This document shows positions 34,279 to 42,128 of a stretch of DNA of 64,000 nt, piece by piece. The notes under the pieces are model-generated. The model made no database searches and was not told the origin of the DNA. It was given only the letters and a program-made list of their open reading frames with translations. Position numbers and translations under genes: made by a program. Numbering within the stretch: the stretch's first letter is position 1; each line of letters starts with the position of its first letter. Source of the stretch: an uncultured bacterium (lineage in GTDB: Bacteria; Bacteroidota; Ignavibacteria; Kapaibacteriales; UBA4661); the NCBI GenBank assembly GCA_937899715.1, contig CALCNX010000049.1, positions 124,001 to 188,000 of the forward strand. The letters run 5' to 3'.

Positions 34279-35484
34279 ATGCAAACTCTTGATTCTTCTC
34301 ACTCATTCGATGTCGTTGTCATCGGCGCAGGTGCTGCGGGGCTGATGTGTGCAGCCGTTGCGGGGAAGCGCGGGCGCAAAACGCTCATAATCGAACACGC
34401 CGAAAAGGTCGGCAAAAAAATCCTTATCTCCGGTGGTGGGCGCTGTAATTTCACCAATCTGCACACTTCTCCGGCAAATTATCTATCGGAAAATCCTCAC
34501 TTCTGCAAGTCAGCATTGTCGCGCTACACACCTCATGATTTCATCGCTCTTGTGGAGCAGCACGGTATCGCGTATCACGAAAAAACACTAGGGCAGCTTT
34601 TTTGTGATGATTCCTCCCGCCAGATTGTACAGATGCTGGAAAGCGAGTGCAGAGAAGGTGGCGTGGAATGTTGGACTGGGTGCGATGTTCAAAGCGTTGC
34701 CGAAAACAATCACGAAACGGCTCGTTTCACACTGGAGACCTCACGGGGAGTAGTTTCCGCAGAAGCACTCGTCATTGCTACGGGCGGCTTATCCATTCCG
34801 AAAATGGGCGCGACGGACTTCGGGCAGCGACTGGCAAAACAATTTGGCTTGCGTCTGACCCCGATGAAACCTGCTCTCGTACCAATCACGACCAATGAAG
34901 CACAAACCAGCTTCGGAGCGATTTCCGGTGTCTCGCTGGATGCCATTGCCGAGTGTGGCAGTGCGGCTTTTCGAGAAAATATCCTTTTTACGCATCGTGG
35001 CATGAGCGGTCCCGCTATATTGCAAGCCTCCTCGTATTGGGAACGTGGCTCCGCGATAACGCTGAACACCGCTCCCACACTTAACTTTGAACACCTTTGG
35101 CAAGAGCACCGTTCTTCGACGACGACGCTCAAGAACGTTCTGGCGCAGCACCTTCCCAAGCGCTTTGTGGAAGCATTCTGTGACGAATATGCACACGACC
35201 TCGCCAATACGCCTTTTTCTAATCTGCCCTTGAAAGGCTACACTGCGCTTGCGGAGCGACTTCACGCATGGTGCATCACGCCAAGCGGCACAGAGGGCTA
35301 TGCAAAAGCGGAAGTAACCGCAGGCGGCGTGGATACCAATGAACTATCCTCAAAAACAATGGAAAGCAAGAAAGTACGCGGTCTTTACTTCATCGGTGAG
35401 GTGCTTGATGTTACCGGATGGCTTGGTGGCTATAACTTCCAGTGGGCATGGGCTTCCGGCGTAGCTGCGGGGCAGGCTGTGTGA
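34279..35484 (+). CDS. NAD(P)/FAD-dependent flavoprotein, BaiN/HI0933 family
   Basis: This 401-residue protein begins with the FAD-binding motif VVVIGAGAAGLMCA and has the family's KILISGGGRCNFTNL, GQLFCDDSSRQIV, VIATGGLSIPKMGATDFG, THRGMSGPAILQASSYW and TAGGVDTNELSSKTM segments. The C-terminal GLYFIGEVLDVTGWLGGYNFQWAWASG is diagnostic. Members have been linked to bile-acid reduction and other reactions, but most have unknown substrates. Its ATG lies 4 bases after TATTTTTG (34267-34274), a possible -7 element. It follows the kinase gene by only 12 bases. Confidence 0.93.
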   Translation: MQTLDSSHSFDVVVIGAGAAGLMCAAVAGKRGRKTLIIEHAEKVGKKILISGGGRCNFTNLHTSPANYLSENPHFCKSALSRYTPHDFIALVEQHGIAYHEKTLGQLFCDDSSRQIVQMLESECREGGVECWTGCDVQSVAENNHETARFTLETSRGVVSAEALVIATGGLSIPKMGATDFGQRLAKQFGLRLTPMKPALVPITTNEAQTSFGAISGVSLDAIAECGSAAFRENILFTHRGMSGPAILQASSYWERGSAITLNTAPTLNFEHLWQEHRSSTTTLKNVLAQHLPKRFVEAFCDEYAHDLANTPFSNLPLKGYTALAERLHAWCITPSGTEGYAKAEVTAGGVDTNELSSKTMESKKVRGLYFIGEVLDVTGWLGGYNFQWAWASGVAAGQAV

Positions 35485-35517
35485 GGGATTTCTTCTTGCT
35501 TGATGTATCACAGCTCT

Positions 35518-35552
35518 ACCGCAACATTTTTCGCTTCAGGCGAAAATGCGGT
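35518..35552. terminator. Hairpin after the flavoprotein gene
   Basis: ACCGCA plus ATTTTTCGC pair with GCGAAAATGCGGT around a TTCAG loop, with a small bulge. Only CTCTTTCC follows, so termination strength is uncertain. Confidence 0.5.
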
Positions 35553-35632
35553 GCTCTTTCCTCACAAAAAAATCGTAATTTTACTTTTCTCTACAATTCG
35601 TAAAACGGCTCTTCTCATTTTTCTCATGTCCA

Positions 35633-36640
35633 ATGAAAATTGTCTTTTTCGATGCTCACGCATTTGAACAAGAATCCTTTGAAAGCGCCAACGCAGCGCT
35701 TGGGGAAAGCAAGCATGAACTGGTAATGATTAAGGCGAACCTCAACGCCACAACCGCCGAACTTGCTCGCGGAGCAGATGCCGTCTCAATTTTTGTCAAT
35801 GATAATGCTTCGCGCGAAGTCTTGGACAAATTGAATGCTATGGGTGTAAAGCGCCTTGCACTGCGCTCGGCAGGTTTTAACCATGTGGATATGAAACGTG
35901 CACAAGAACTGGGCTTTCGTGTGGCAAATGTTCCCGCCTATTCGCCCCACGCTGTTGCCGAACACGCTGTTGCACTCATGCTAGCATTGAATCGTAAAAT
36001 TGTCCGCGCCAGTAATCGGGTGCATGATTTGAATTTTTCGTTAGACGGCTTGGTAGGCTTTGATATGAACGGTAAGACGGTGGGCGTGGTGGGAACAGGA
36101 AAAATTGGAGCAATTACAACAAAGATTCTGCATGGTTTCGGCTGCAAACTGCTCTGCTACGACGTTTATCCGAATACTTCGCTTGAAGCAAGCTATGGCG
36201 CACGGTTTACCGATTTGGATTCGCTTTGCCGCGAGTCCGATATTATCACGCTTCATGCACCGCTTACGCCCGAGACGAAGCACCTCATTGATGCCGAGCG
36301 GATTGCGCAAATGAAGCGCGGCGTGATGCTCGTGAACACCAGCAGAGGTGGGCTTGTCAATACGGCAGATGCTATTGAGGCACTGAAGTCGGGACAGATA
36401 GGGTACTTCGGCATTGATGTTTACGAACAAGAGCAGGGAATTTTCTTCAATGACTTTTCGGACACGGTGCTGCAAGACGATATGATTGCGCGATTGATGA
36501 CCTTCCCGAATGTTCTTATCACAAGCCATCAGGCGTTTCTCACGCGCACTGCCTTGCATAATATTGCCGAAACCACACTTGCGAACGTCAGTGCATGGGC
36601 AGCAGGAACCACAAGCACCAATGAAATAAAAACAGCCTAA
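35633..36640 (+). CDS. ldhA: D-lactate dehydrogenase (2-hydroxyacid dehydrogenase)
   Basis: This 335-residue enzyme follows the LdhA pattern closely: FVNDNASREVLDKL, LRSAGFNHVDMKRA, VPAYSPHAVAEHAV, LVGFDMNGKTVGVVGTGKIG (NAD-binding loop), VNTSRGGLVNTADAI with catalytic Arg, the acidic DVYEQEQGIFFNDFS segment and catalytic His in ITSHQAFLT. It should reduce pyruvate to D-lactate. The next gene, 38 bases downstream, is hppD, so a role in reducing an aromatic 2-oxoacid is also possible. Confidence 0.92.
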   Translation: MKIVFFDAHAFEQESFESANAALGESKHELVMIKANLNATTAELARGADAVSIFVNDNASREVLDKLNAMGVKRLALRSAGFNHVDMKRAQELGFRVANVPAYSPHAVAEHAVALMLALNRKIVRASNRVHDLNFSLDGLVGFDMNGKTVGVVGTGKIGAITTKILHGFGCKLLCYDVYPNTSLEASYGARFTDLDSLCRESDIITLHAPLTPETKHLIDAERIAQMKRGVMLVNTSRGGLVNTADAIEALKSGQIGYFGIDVYEQEQGIFFNDFSDTVLQDDMIARLMTFPNVLITSHQAFLTRTALHNIAETTLANVSAWAAGTTSTNEIKTA

Positions 36641-36677
36641 CTCTATTTACCATTATCATTTTTGCAGGAGCAACACA

Positions 36678-37802
36678 ATGGATACCGCACAAACACTCGC
36701 ATCTTCTCAGGTCGTTGATTTTTTACCGTTGAACGGCACCGACTATCTTGAACTCTACGTCGGCAATGCCAAGCAAACGGCATATTATTACCAATCGGCA
36801 TTTGGTTTTGATTGTATCGCTTACGCAGGACCCGAAACAGGCGTACGCGACCGCGTTTCCTACGTTCTGAAGCAAAATAAAGTACGTCTTATTATCACGG
36901 GGGCCACAAGCTCCGACTCGCCCATAGCCGAGCACGTAAAAAAGCACGGCGACGGCGTGAAAGTAATGGCGCTGTGGGTAGATGATGCCGAAAAGTCGTT
37001 TTATGAAACCGTCAATCGAGGTGCTACGCCGGCTGCTCCTCCACGGACACTCAAGGATGAAAATGGCGAGGTAGTTATCGCATCTATTCACACCTACGGC
37101 GAGACGCTGCATACGTTTGTGGAGCGTAAAAACTACAAGGGTGCGTTTATGCCCGGCTATGAGCCGCGTGCGAGTTTCTTTCCTGTTACGCCCGTTGGTC
37201 TGCTCCACGTTGACCACTGCGTTGGCAATGTGGAATTAGGGGCAATGAATCAGTGGGTGAAATTCTACGAAGATGTGATGGGCTTCAAACTGCTCATCAC
37301 CTTCGATGACAGCGATATTTCCACCGAATATTCGGCGCTGATGTCGAAAGTGGTTTCCAATGGTAACGGTTATGTGAAATTTCCTATCAATGAGCCTGCT
37401 GAGGGCAAACGCAAATCACAGATTGATGAGTACTTGGAGTTTTATGAAGGTGCGGGCGTACAGCACATTGCCATCGAAACGAAAGATATTCTCGCCACTG
37501 TCGGCGAATTACGCAAGCGCGGGGTCGAGTTTTTGACCGTGCCGGAGACGTATTACGAAGACCTTTTAGACCGAGTCGGTGCAATTGAAGAAGATTTGCA
37601 GCCGCTCAAAGATCTGAATATTCTTGTTGACCGTGACGAAGAGGGCTATTTGCTCCAAATTTTCACCAAGCCCGTCCAAGACCGTCCGACAATGTTTTTT
37701 GAAATTATCCAGCGCAAAGGCGCGAAGTCATTTGGCAAAGGTAATTTCAAAGCGCTGTTTGAGGCGATTGAGCGCGAACAGGCACGACGCGGGAATTTGT
37801 AA
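36678..37802 (+). CDS. hppD: 4-Hydroxyphenylpyruvate dioxygenase
   Basis: This 374-residue non-haem iron enzyme converts 4-hydroxyphenylpyruvate to homogentisate in tyrosine breakdown and needs O2. The likely iron ligands are H180 (LLHVDHCVGNVE), H263 (GVQHIAIET) and E342 (FFEIIQRKGAKSFGKGNF). The N-terminal half has the non-catalytic vicinal-oxygen-chelate repeat (YLELYVGNAKQTAYYYQSAFGF). An AGGAG site lies at 36666-36670 before the ATG. No other homogentisate gene is in the window. A terminator follows at 37848-37880. Confidence 0.97.
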   Translation: MDTAQTLASSQVVDFLPLNGTDYLELYVGNAKQTAYYYQSAFGFDCIAYAGPETGVRDRVSYVLKQNKVRLIITGATSSDSPIAEHVKKHGDGVKVMALWVDDAEKSFYETVNRGATPAAPPRTLKDENGEVVIASIHTYGETLHTFVERKNYKGAFMPGYEPRASFFPVTPVGLLHVDHCVGNVELGAMNQWVKFYEDVMGFKLLITFDDSDISTEYSALMSKVVSNGNGYVKFPINEPAEGKRKSQIDEYLEFYEGAGVQHIAIETKDILATVGELRKRGVEFLTVPETYYEDLLDRVGAIEEDLQPLKDLNILVDRDEEGYLLQIFTKPVQDRPTMFFEIIQRKGAKSFGKGNFKALFEAIEREQARRGNL

Positions 37803-37847
37803 AAAAAGATGGATAAACTCGCTCCCCTTATTATTCTTATTGTTAGA

Positions 37848-37880
37848 GGCTGCTTCGTAATTTGCTTGAAGCAGCCTTTA
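37848..37880 (+). terminator. Terminator after hppD
   Basis: GGCTGCTTC (37848-37856) pairs perfectly with GAAGCAGCC (37868-37876) around an 11-base loop, followed by TTTATT. Confidence 0.75.
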
Positions 37881-38003
37881 TTATGTTGCTCATATATTGA
37901 ATCGTGCAGAGAAACCATTTGGCAGAATAACGACTTTTAGCGAACTTCCCAATCGTCAATGCCCGACCCTCTCACCTAAAGAAACAAACATCGGATTATC
38001 ATT

Positions 38004-38831
38004 ATGACCTTACAAGAACAAATCGAACTTTTGAGCGCCGAAGCTGCGCCGTCGGAACAAGAAGTTATGCCTGTTGTCACCGAACTGCTACATTTGCTTA
38101 ATGCGGGAAAAGTCCGTGCTGCCGAACAAGATATGCAAAAGCATTGGCGGGCAAATACGTGGGTAAAAAAAGGTATCCTGCTTTGCTTCAAGTACGGCAG
38201 AATGTCGGATATGTCCACCGGCGCATTCCGCTTTTTTGACAAACACACTATCCCGATGAAGTCCATGAACCTTGACAGCGGTGTGCGTGTGGTGCCTGGC
38301 GGCTCTGCTATACGGTCGGGAGCGTTTGTGGCACGGGGGGTGATTTGTATGCCGCCAATGTACATCAATATCGGTGCATATGTAGATGAAGGCACAATGG
38401 TTGATTCTCACGCGCTTGTGGGGACGTGTGCGCAGATTGGCAAGCGCGTTCACCTCTCGGCAGCAGCCCAAATTGGCGGTGTGCTGGAGCCTGCCGGAGC
38501 GCGTCCAGTCATTATTGAGGATGATGTATTTGTCGGCGGTAACTGTGGTGTGTATGAAGGTGTTATTGTTCGCAGTCGCGCTGTGCTAAGTTCGGGCGTG
38601 GTTTTGAATGGCTCTACCAAAGTGTATGATGCCGTCAATGGAACCATTCTGCAATCTGCGCAGGATGCGCCTCTGGAGATACCCGAAGGCGCAGTGCTGG
38701 TCAGTGGTTCACGTCCGCTGGATACGCCGTTTGGCAAAGAGAATGGTTTGTCGGTCTATACGCCCATTATCGTGAAATACCGCGACACTAAAACTGACGC
38801 AAAAACAGCACTGGAAGACGCACTGCGATAA
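38004..38831 (+). CDS. dapD: 2,3,4,5-Tetrahydropyridine-2,6-dicarboxylate N-succinyltransferase
   Basis: This 275-residue protein has the DapD plan: an N-terminal helical part (MTLQEQIELLSAEA), the RVVPGGSAIRSGAFVARGVICMPPMYINIGAYVDEGTMVDSHALVGTC stretch (read as several six-residue left-handed helix turns), and AQIGGVLEP with IEDDVFVGGNCGVYEG. It succinylates the lysine/diaminopimelate precursor. This places the succinylase branch of lysine synthesis in the organism. Other dap genes are not in the window. Confidence 0.95.
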   Translation: MTLQEQIELLSAEAAPSEQEVMPVVTELLHLLNAGKVRAAEQDMQKHWRANTWVKKGILLCFKYGRMSDMSTGAFRFFDKHTIPMKSMNLDSGVRVVPGGSAIRSGAFVARGVICMPPMYINIGAYVDEGTMVDSHALVGTCAQIGKRVHLSAAAQIGGVLEPAGARPVIIEDDVFVGGNCGVYEGVIVRSRAVLSSGVVLNGSTKVYDAVNGTILQSAQDAPLEIPEGAVLVSGSRPLDTPFGKENGLSVYTPIIVKYRDTKTDAKTALEDALR

Positions 38832-38865
38832 AAAAGACAGCCTGCCGACAAATACAAAAAATATC

Positions 38866-38904
38866 AAAAAAAACAGCAGAAGAAATGTGCCATATTCTTC
38901 TGCC
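38866..38904 (-). terminator. Terminator between dapD and the anti-sigma gene
   Basis: GCAGAAGAA (38876-38884) pairs perfectly with TTCTTCTGC (38895-38903). On the minus strand it is followed by a T8 run (38873-38866), so it ends the minus-strand sigma/anti-sigma transcript. A weaker T run at 38918-38925 may serve dapD. Confidence 0.75.
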
Positions 38905-39043
38905 GTTAGTGGTGGTGTTTTTTTTGATTGGTGATAGTGTGGTAGCCCGTTGTGCCTAGCCGAGCTACCGAAGTTCCCCACGAGAGATGCCAATCATCAT
39001 CAGTATTCATGCGCCTTTCCGTGCCAAATCAAATAACAGGCGC

Positions 39044-40135
39044 TTATTTTCCGTTCAGTTTATCCAGTTCTTTTTGCCAGCGAGCGGAGCTTGTGCTTTT
39101 CGCTGCATTGAGAATGCCAAGCGCCTCTTGAAGTCCTTGTACTGCCCGTGCCTTCTTGCCTTCGGAAGCATCCAAGAGTGCCAATTCTGCACGTGCTTCA
39201 CCTTCTAATTCTTGTAAGCCAAGTTTTTGTGCGGCTTTTGAAGCATTGTCCAGATGCACACGGCTTTGGCTTGTATTGCCCGCTTGCCGCAGAAGAGCGC
39301 CAAGTGATTTTTCCACGAAAGCAGCGCCTGTTCGGTCGTTTGAGGCTTCCTTCGCTTGGAGCTGCTTTTCGTAGTCTGCAATCGTTGCCGCGTACCGTCC
39401 CTGCATACCGCCGCCGCTAATACGTGCCGTGTATTCACGGGGCTTGGCGTTTGTGGTCTGTTCCGCTTCGCTTATGGGAGCAGACGCACCATTCTGTGCG
39501 TCTGCTTGGCGCTGTGCGGTGATGTCCGGTGTATGGTTTGCCGTGCTTGCTGTCGGCGGTGTATTTTGTGTTTCGCTGTTTTGTGGCGTTCCCCCGGGAG
39601 CGCTTGCGCTGCGCTGCGTGGGTTCGCTTCCTTGTTTTTCGGTCGCTTGATTAGTGACAGCTTTATTATCAGCAGCATATTGCTCAATGCTATTCTTTTT
39701 CATCACGTAGTTGACTGCTGCTGCGCCACCTGCAATCGTAGCGATGCCTATTCCTGCGCTTACAACCATTGAGGTAGTAGAGGCAAAAATGGTGGAAAGC
39801 AGCGATGATGTGACGACGCTTGCTGTGGATGCTGACGCGCTTGCGGTCGAAGCCGAAAGGGCAGTTTTCCCGACAGCAGTGGCAATTGTGCCTGCTGTGG
39901 TTGCTACACCAGCGGCAATGACAGCGTTTGCAAGATTGTCCTCAACCGTGCGCAAAAATGCAGCTGTACGGTCGTCGCTAAGAGGCGATTCAAAAAGCAT
40001 ATCCTGAATAGTCAGGATTTCGCGGACTTCTTCTGCAAAAGTCGGCGAGGTTGTCAGAAGGCGGTCAAAGTCGGCTCGCTGCCCCTCCGAGAGCGTACCG
40101 TCCAGATACAACGCCAAAAGTTCGTCGTTATTCAT
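39044..40135 (-). CDS. Putative membrane anti-sigma factor with TPR tail
   Basis: I use the ATG at 40133-40135. The 363-residue protein has an anti-sigma-like N-terminus (LLALYLDGTLSEGQRADFDRLL, about residues 5-27, then SPTFAEEVRE), an unusual Ala/Thr/Ser-rich hydrophobic region at about 70-145 that should contain the membrane segment, a Thr/Gln/Ala-rich linker to about 225, and a C-terminal part with two TPR-like helix pairs (RYAATIADYEKQLQAKEAS, LGALLRQAGNTSQSRVHLDNASKAAQKLG). It lies 111 bases downstream of an ECF sigma gene. So it probably holds that sigma factor at the membrane. No zinc-binding His/Cys motif is seen. Confidence 0.7.
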   Translation of the reverse strand: MNNDELLALYLDGTLSEGQRADFDRLLTTSPTFAEEVREILTIQDMLFESPLSDDRTAAFLRTVEDNLANAVIAAGVATTAGTIATAVGKTALSASTASASASTASVVTSSLLSTIFASTTSMVVSAGIGIATIAGGAAAVNYVMKKNSIEQYAADNKAVTNQATEKQGSEPTQRSASAPGGTPQNSETQNTPPTASTANHTPDITAQRQADAQNGASAPISEAEQTTNAKPREYTARISGGGMQGRYAATIADYEKQLQAKEASNDRTGAAFVEKSLGALLRQAGNTSQSRVHLDNASKAAQKLGLQELEGEARAELALLDASEGKKARAVQGLQEALGILNAAKSTSSARWQKELDKLNGK

Positions 40136-40246
40136 GGTTTTTCGATAATGTGCCGCGCGCACCCTGCTTGCACGCGCTGCGTGGGGAATCTACGATGTAC
40201 AAACTATCAATATAGTGCTGAATGTTGGGTTGTGAAAGTAGGGCTT

Positions 40247-40903
40247 TCACTCCTCATGCGTCTCGTCGTCTTCGGGTTTTAGCTCCCGCAGATACGGCTT
40301 CAGTGCTGTGTGCAACATCTTTTTTGCTCTAAAGACGCGCACTTTGGCAAGAGAGAGTGAAATTTTGAGCATATCGGCAATTTCTTCGTATTGGAAGCCA
40401 TCGAAATGCTTGAGTTCAAGCGGTTCGCGGAATTCTTCCGGCAGCGAAGCAATCGCCTTCTTGAGCGCATCCGAGAGCAATACATCTTCGCCCGTGCGGT
40501 CGTCGGGGTCGTCAATCGAATAGGCAATGTCGTCTATATCGGTCGTAATGCGTTGTTTTTGCTTATGATTAAGCGTTTGGTTGCGAGCAATGGTAAAGAG
40601 CCATGCCGCAAAACTGCCACCCAAGAACGATGCGCGTTTTTCAAAGACCAGCGTCATGACGCTTTGGAACACATCTTCTGCCGCTTCGCGCGTTTTCATT
40701 GCCCGAAGGCAATACGCAAACAGTCGTTTGTCGTAGCGTTTGTAGAGCGCTCGGAACGCCTGTTCGTCGGCTTTCTCACGGACAAGGACAAAAAGGTCTT
40801 CGTCCGTTGTGTCGGCAACCTGGTCTTTGGCAACTGTCATCTTCTTGTCTGCTGATTGTGGCTCTCGCGTCGGATATAAAAGTCTCATTGCTCTATCCTG
40901 CAT
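40247..40903 (-). CDS. ECF-type RNA polymerase sigma factor
   Basis: This 218-residue protein has sigma region 2 at about 40-110 (FRALYKRYDKRLFAYCLRAM, AEDVFQSVMTLVFEK, AAWLFTIARNQTLN) and region 4 at about 145-200 (IASLPEEFREPLELKHFDGFQYEEIADML, then SLAKVRVFRAKKML). There is no region 1 or 3. ATG 40903 is used; inner ATGs at 40888 or near 40840 are possible. The downstream gene codes for a likely anti-sigma factor. Its regulon may include the neighbouring envelope genes, but I see no promoter proof. Confidence 0.93.
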   Translation of the reverse strand: MQDRAMRLLYPTREPQSADKKMTVAKDQVADTTDEDLFVLVREKADEQAFRALYKRYDKRLFAYCLRAMKTREAAEDVFQSVMTLVFEKRASFLGGSFAAWLFTIARNQTLNHKQKQRITTDIDDIAYSIDDPDDRTGEDVLLSDALKKAIASLPEEFREPLELKHFDGFQYEEIADMLKISLSLAKVRVFRAKKMLHTALKPYLRELKPEDDETHEE

Positions 40904-40958
40904 CTTTTAATAATAACATGGAAGAATTGAAAAAGTTACACGAAGCGTGATGTTTTTT

Positions 40959-42128
40959 TTAAGGAATTGGATTTTCAATGCGAATGACGATACAATTTGG
41001 AGCTTCACTTATCATTCCATAGATGTTTGGCACAAGCTCACCTTTGTATGTGTTACGCGGGAGCTCGCTCCCAAAAGCTTTTTCTATCGTTTTCAGACGC
41101 TGCGCCGTCATGAGGCGCTGCTTTTCATCGAACTCTTTTGACGATGTACCTTGCAGCGGCGCGGCACCAAAGGATTGTATCGTTACTTTGGAGGTCGCTT
41201 GTAACCACTTTTTTTCGCGGATAAGCGCAAGAATGCTGTTGTGAGCGGTGTTTAATGTGCTTTCATCAGCAATGAAGGGAAGTACGGCTTCGTAGCTGTA
41301 TGATTTTGTTTCCGTGACAATATGAACAGGAATTTCGGTGGGTACACTCCTTTGATTGGGAAGAGTCGGGTACCGAATTTCGAGTGTGTATTTGAGCGGT
41401 ACGGAAGTTAGTGGTATGGTGTTTTTCTCTTTGTTGATTTTCCAATCTACCACAGGTTTGATCTTGCCGGCAGCAGAAATAGGAGAACGGAGTGATTTGC
41501 CATTTTGTCTGATGTCAATTGACCACTGTGCCGGATTTTCCTCAGTTTGCTCTAGTTCTGAGTAAAAGCGGATAATGGGCGGTGTGGCTATTGCCAACGT
41601 ATCGGTTACGACAAGCGGCTTCAAGAGCGTGATTGAGCCAAACTCTACGCAGTTTTTAGGGGCTTGCTTTTTTACCAGTGTCGTAATTCGTCCGGGCGCA
41701 ATGCCCCAGACCGTGCGTAAATACTCGCTGATGGCTGTTGCACGTTTCAGTGCCGGGTCGCTTTCGGAAAGCGTGAGTGTTTCGGTGGGCGCAGTCGCCA
41801 TGCGCTTCCCGATGATATTCAGCACTTCTCCAGAGAGATTTGCTATACCAAAGAGACGCTCAAGAACAAACGCTGAGGCAGTTTGCGGTTTCACCTGTAC
41901 TAGATAGGCTGGGAGCGCAGTTGAATTTTCTTGGAAGACAACGCTCATCGGCACACCATACACGCGGGTTTCGGGTGCTCTTGTGACTTCAACCGTAAAG
42001 GGTGAAATTTCCTGTCCCTCCGCACTCACGCCAACAGCGCGGATGGTGGGCTTTTGTGCAAAACTTAGCGCTGGTGCGCCGAGCGTTACGACAAGAGCGC
42101 ATAATAGCTGTACGATACTATTTTTCAT
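40959..42128 (-). CDS. Double OmpA-like periplasmic protein without propeller
   Basis: I use the ATG at 42126-42128, which overlaps the end of the upstream gene by 11 bases. The 389-residue protein has a signal peptide (cut near SFA-Q). A degenerate OmpA-like module lies at about 85-160 (LNIIGKRMATAPTETLTL, KRATAISEYLRTVWGIAPGRI). A middle beta domain follows at about 180-275. A second OmpA-like module lies at about 278-385 (VLPFIADESTLNTAH, MTAQRLKTIEKAFG). The same order is present in the C-terminal halves of its neighbours at 42118 and 50520, but the PD40 propeller is missing. It is probably a periplasmic envelope protein of unknown role. Confidence 0.7.
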   Translation of the reverse strand: MKNSIVQLLCALVVTLGAPALSFAQKPTIRAVGVSAEGQEISPFTVEVTRAPETRVYGVPMSVVFQENSTALPAYLVQVKPQTASAFVLERLFGIANLSGEVLNIIGKRMATAPTETLTLSESDPALKRATAISEYLRTVWGIAPGRITTLVKKQAPKNCVEFGSITLLKPLVVTDTLAIATPPIIRFYSELEQTEENPAQWSIDIRQNGKSLRSPISAAGKIKPVVDWKINKEKNTIPLTSVPLKYTLEIRYPTLPNQRSVPTEIPVHIVTETKSYSYEAVLPFIADESTLNTAHNSILALIREKKWLQATSKVTIQSFGAAPLQGTSSKEFDEKQRLMTAQRLKTIEKAFGSELPRNTYKGELVPNIYGMISEAPNCIVIRIENPIP

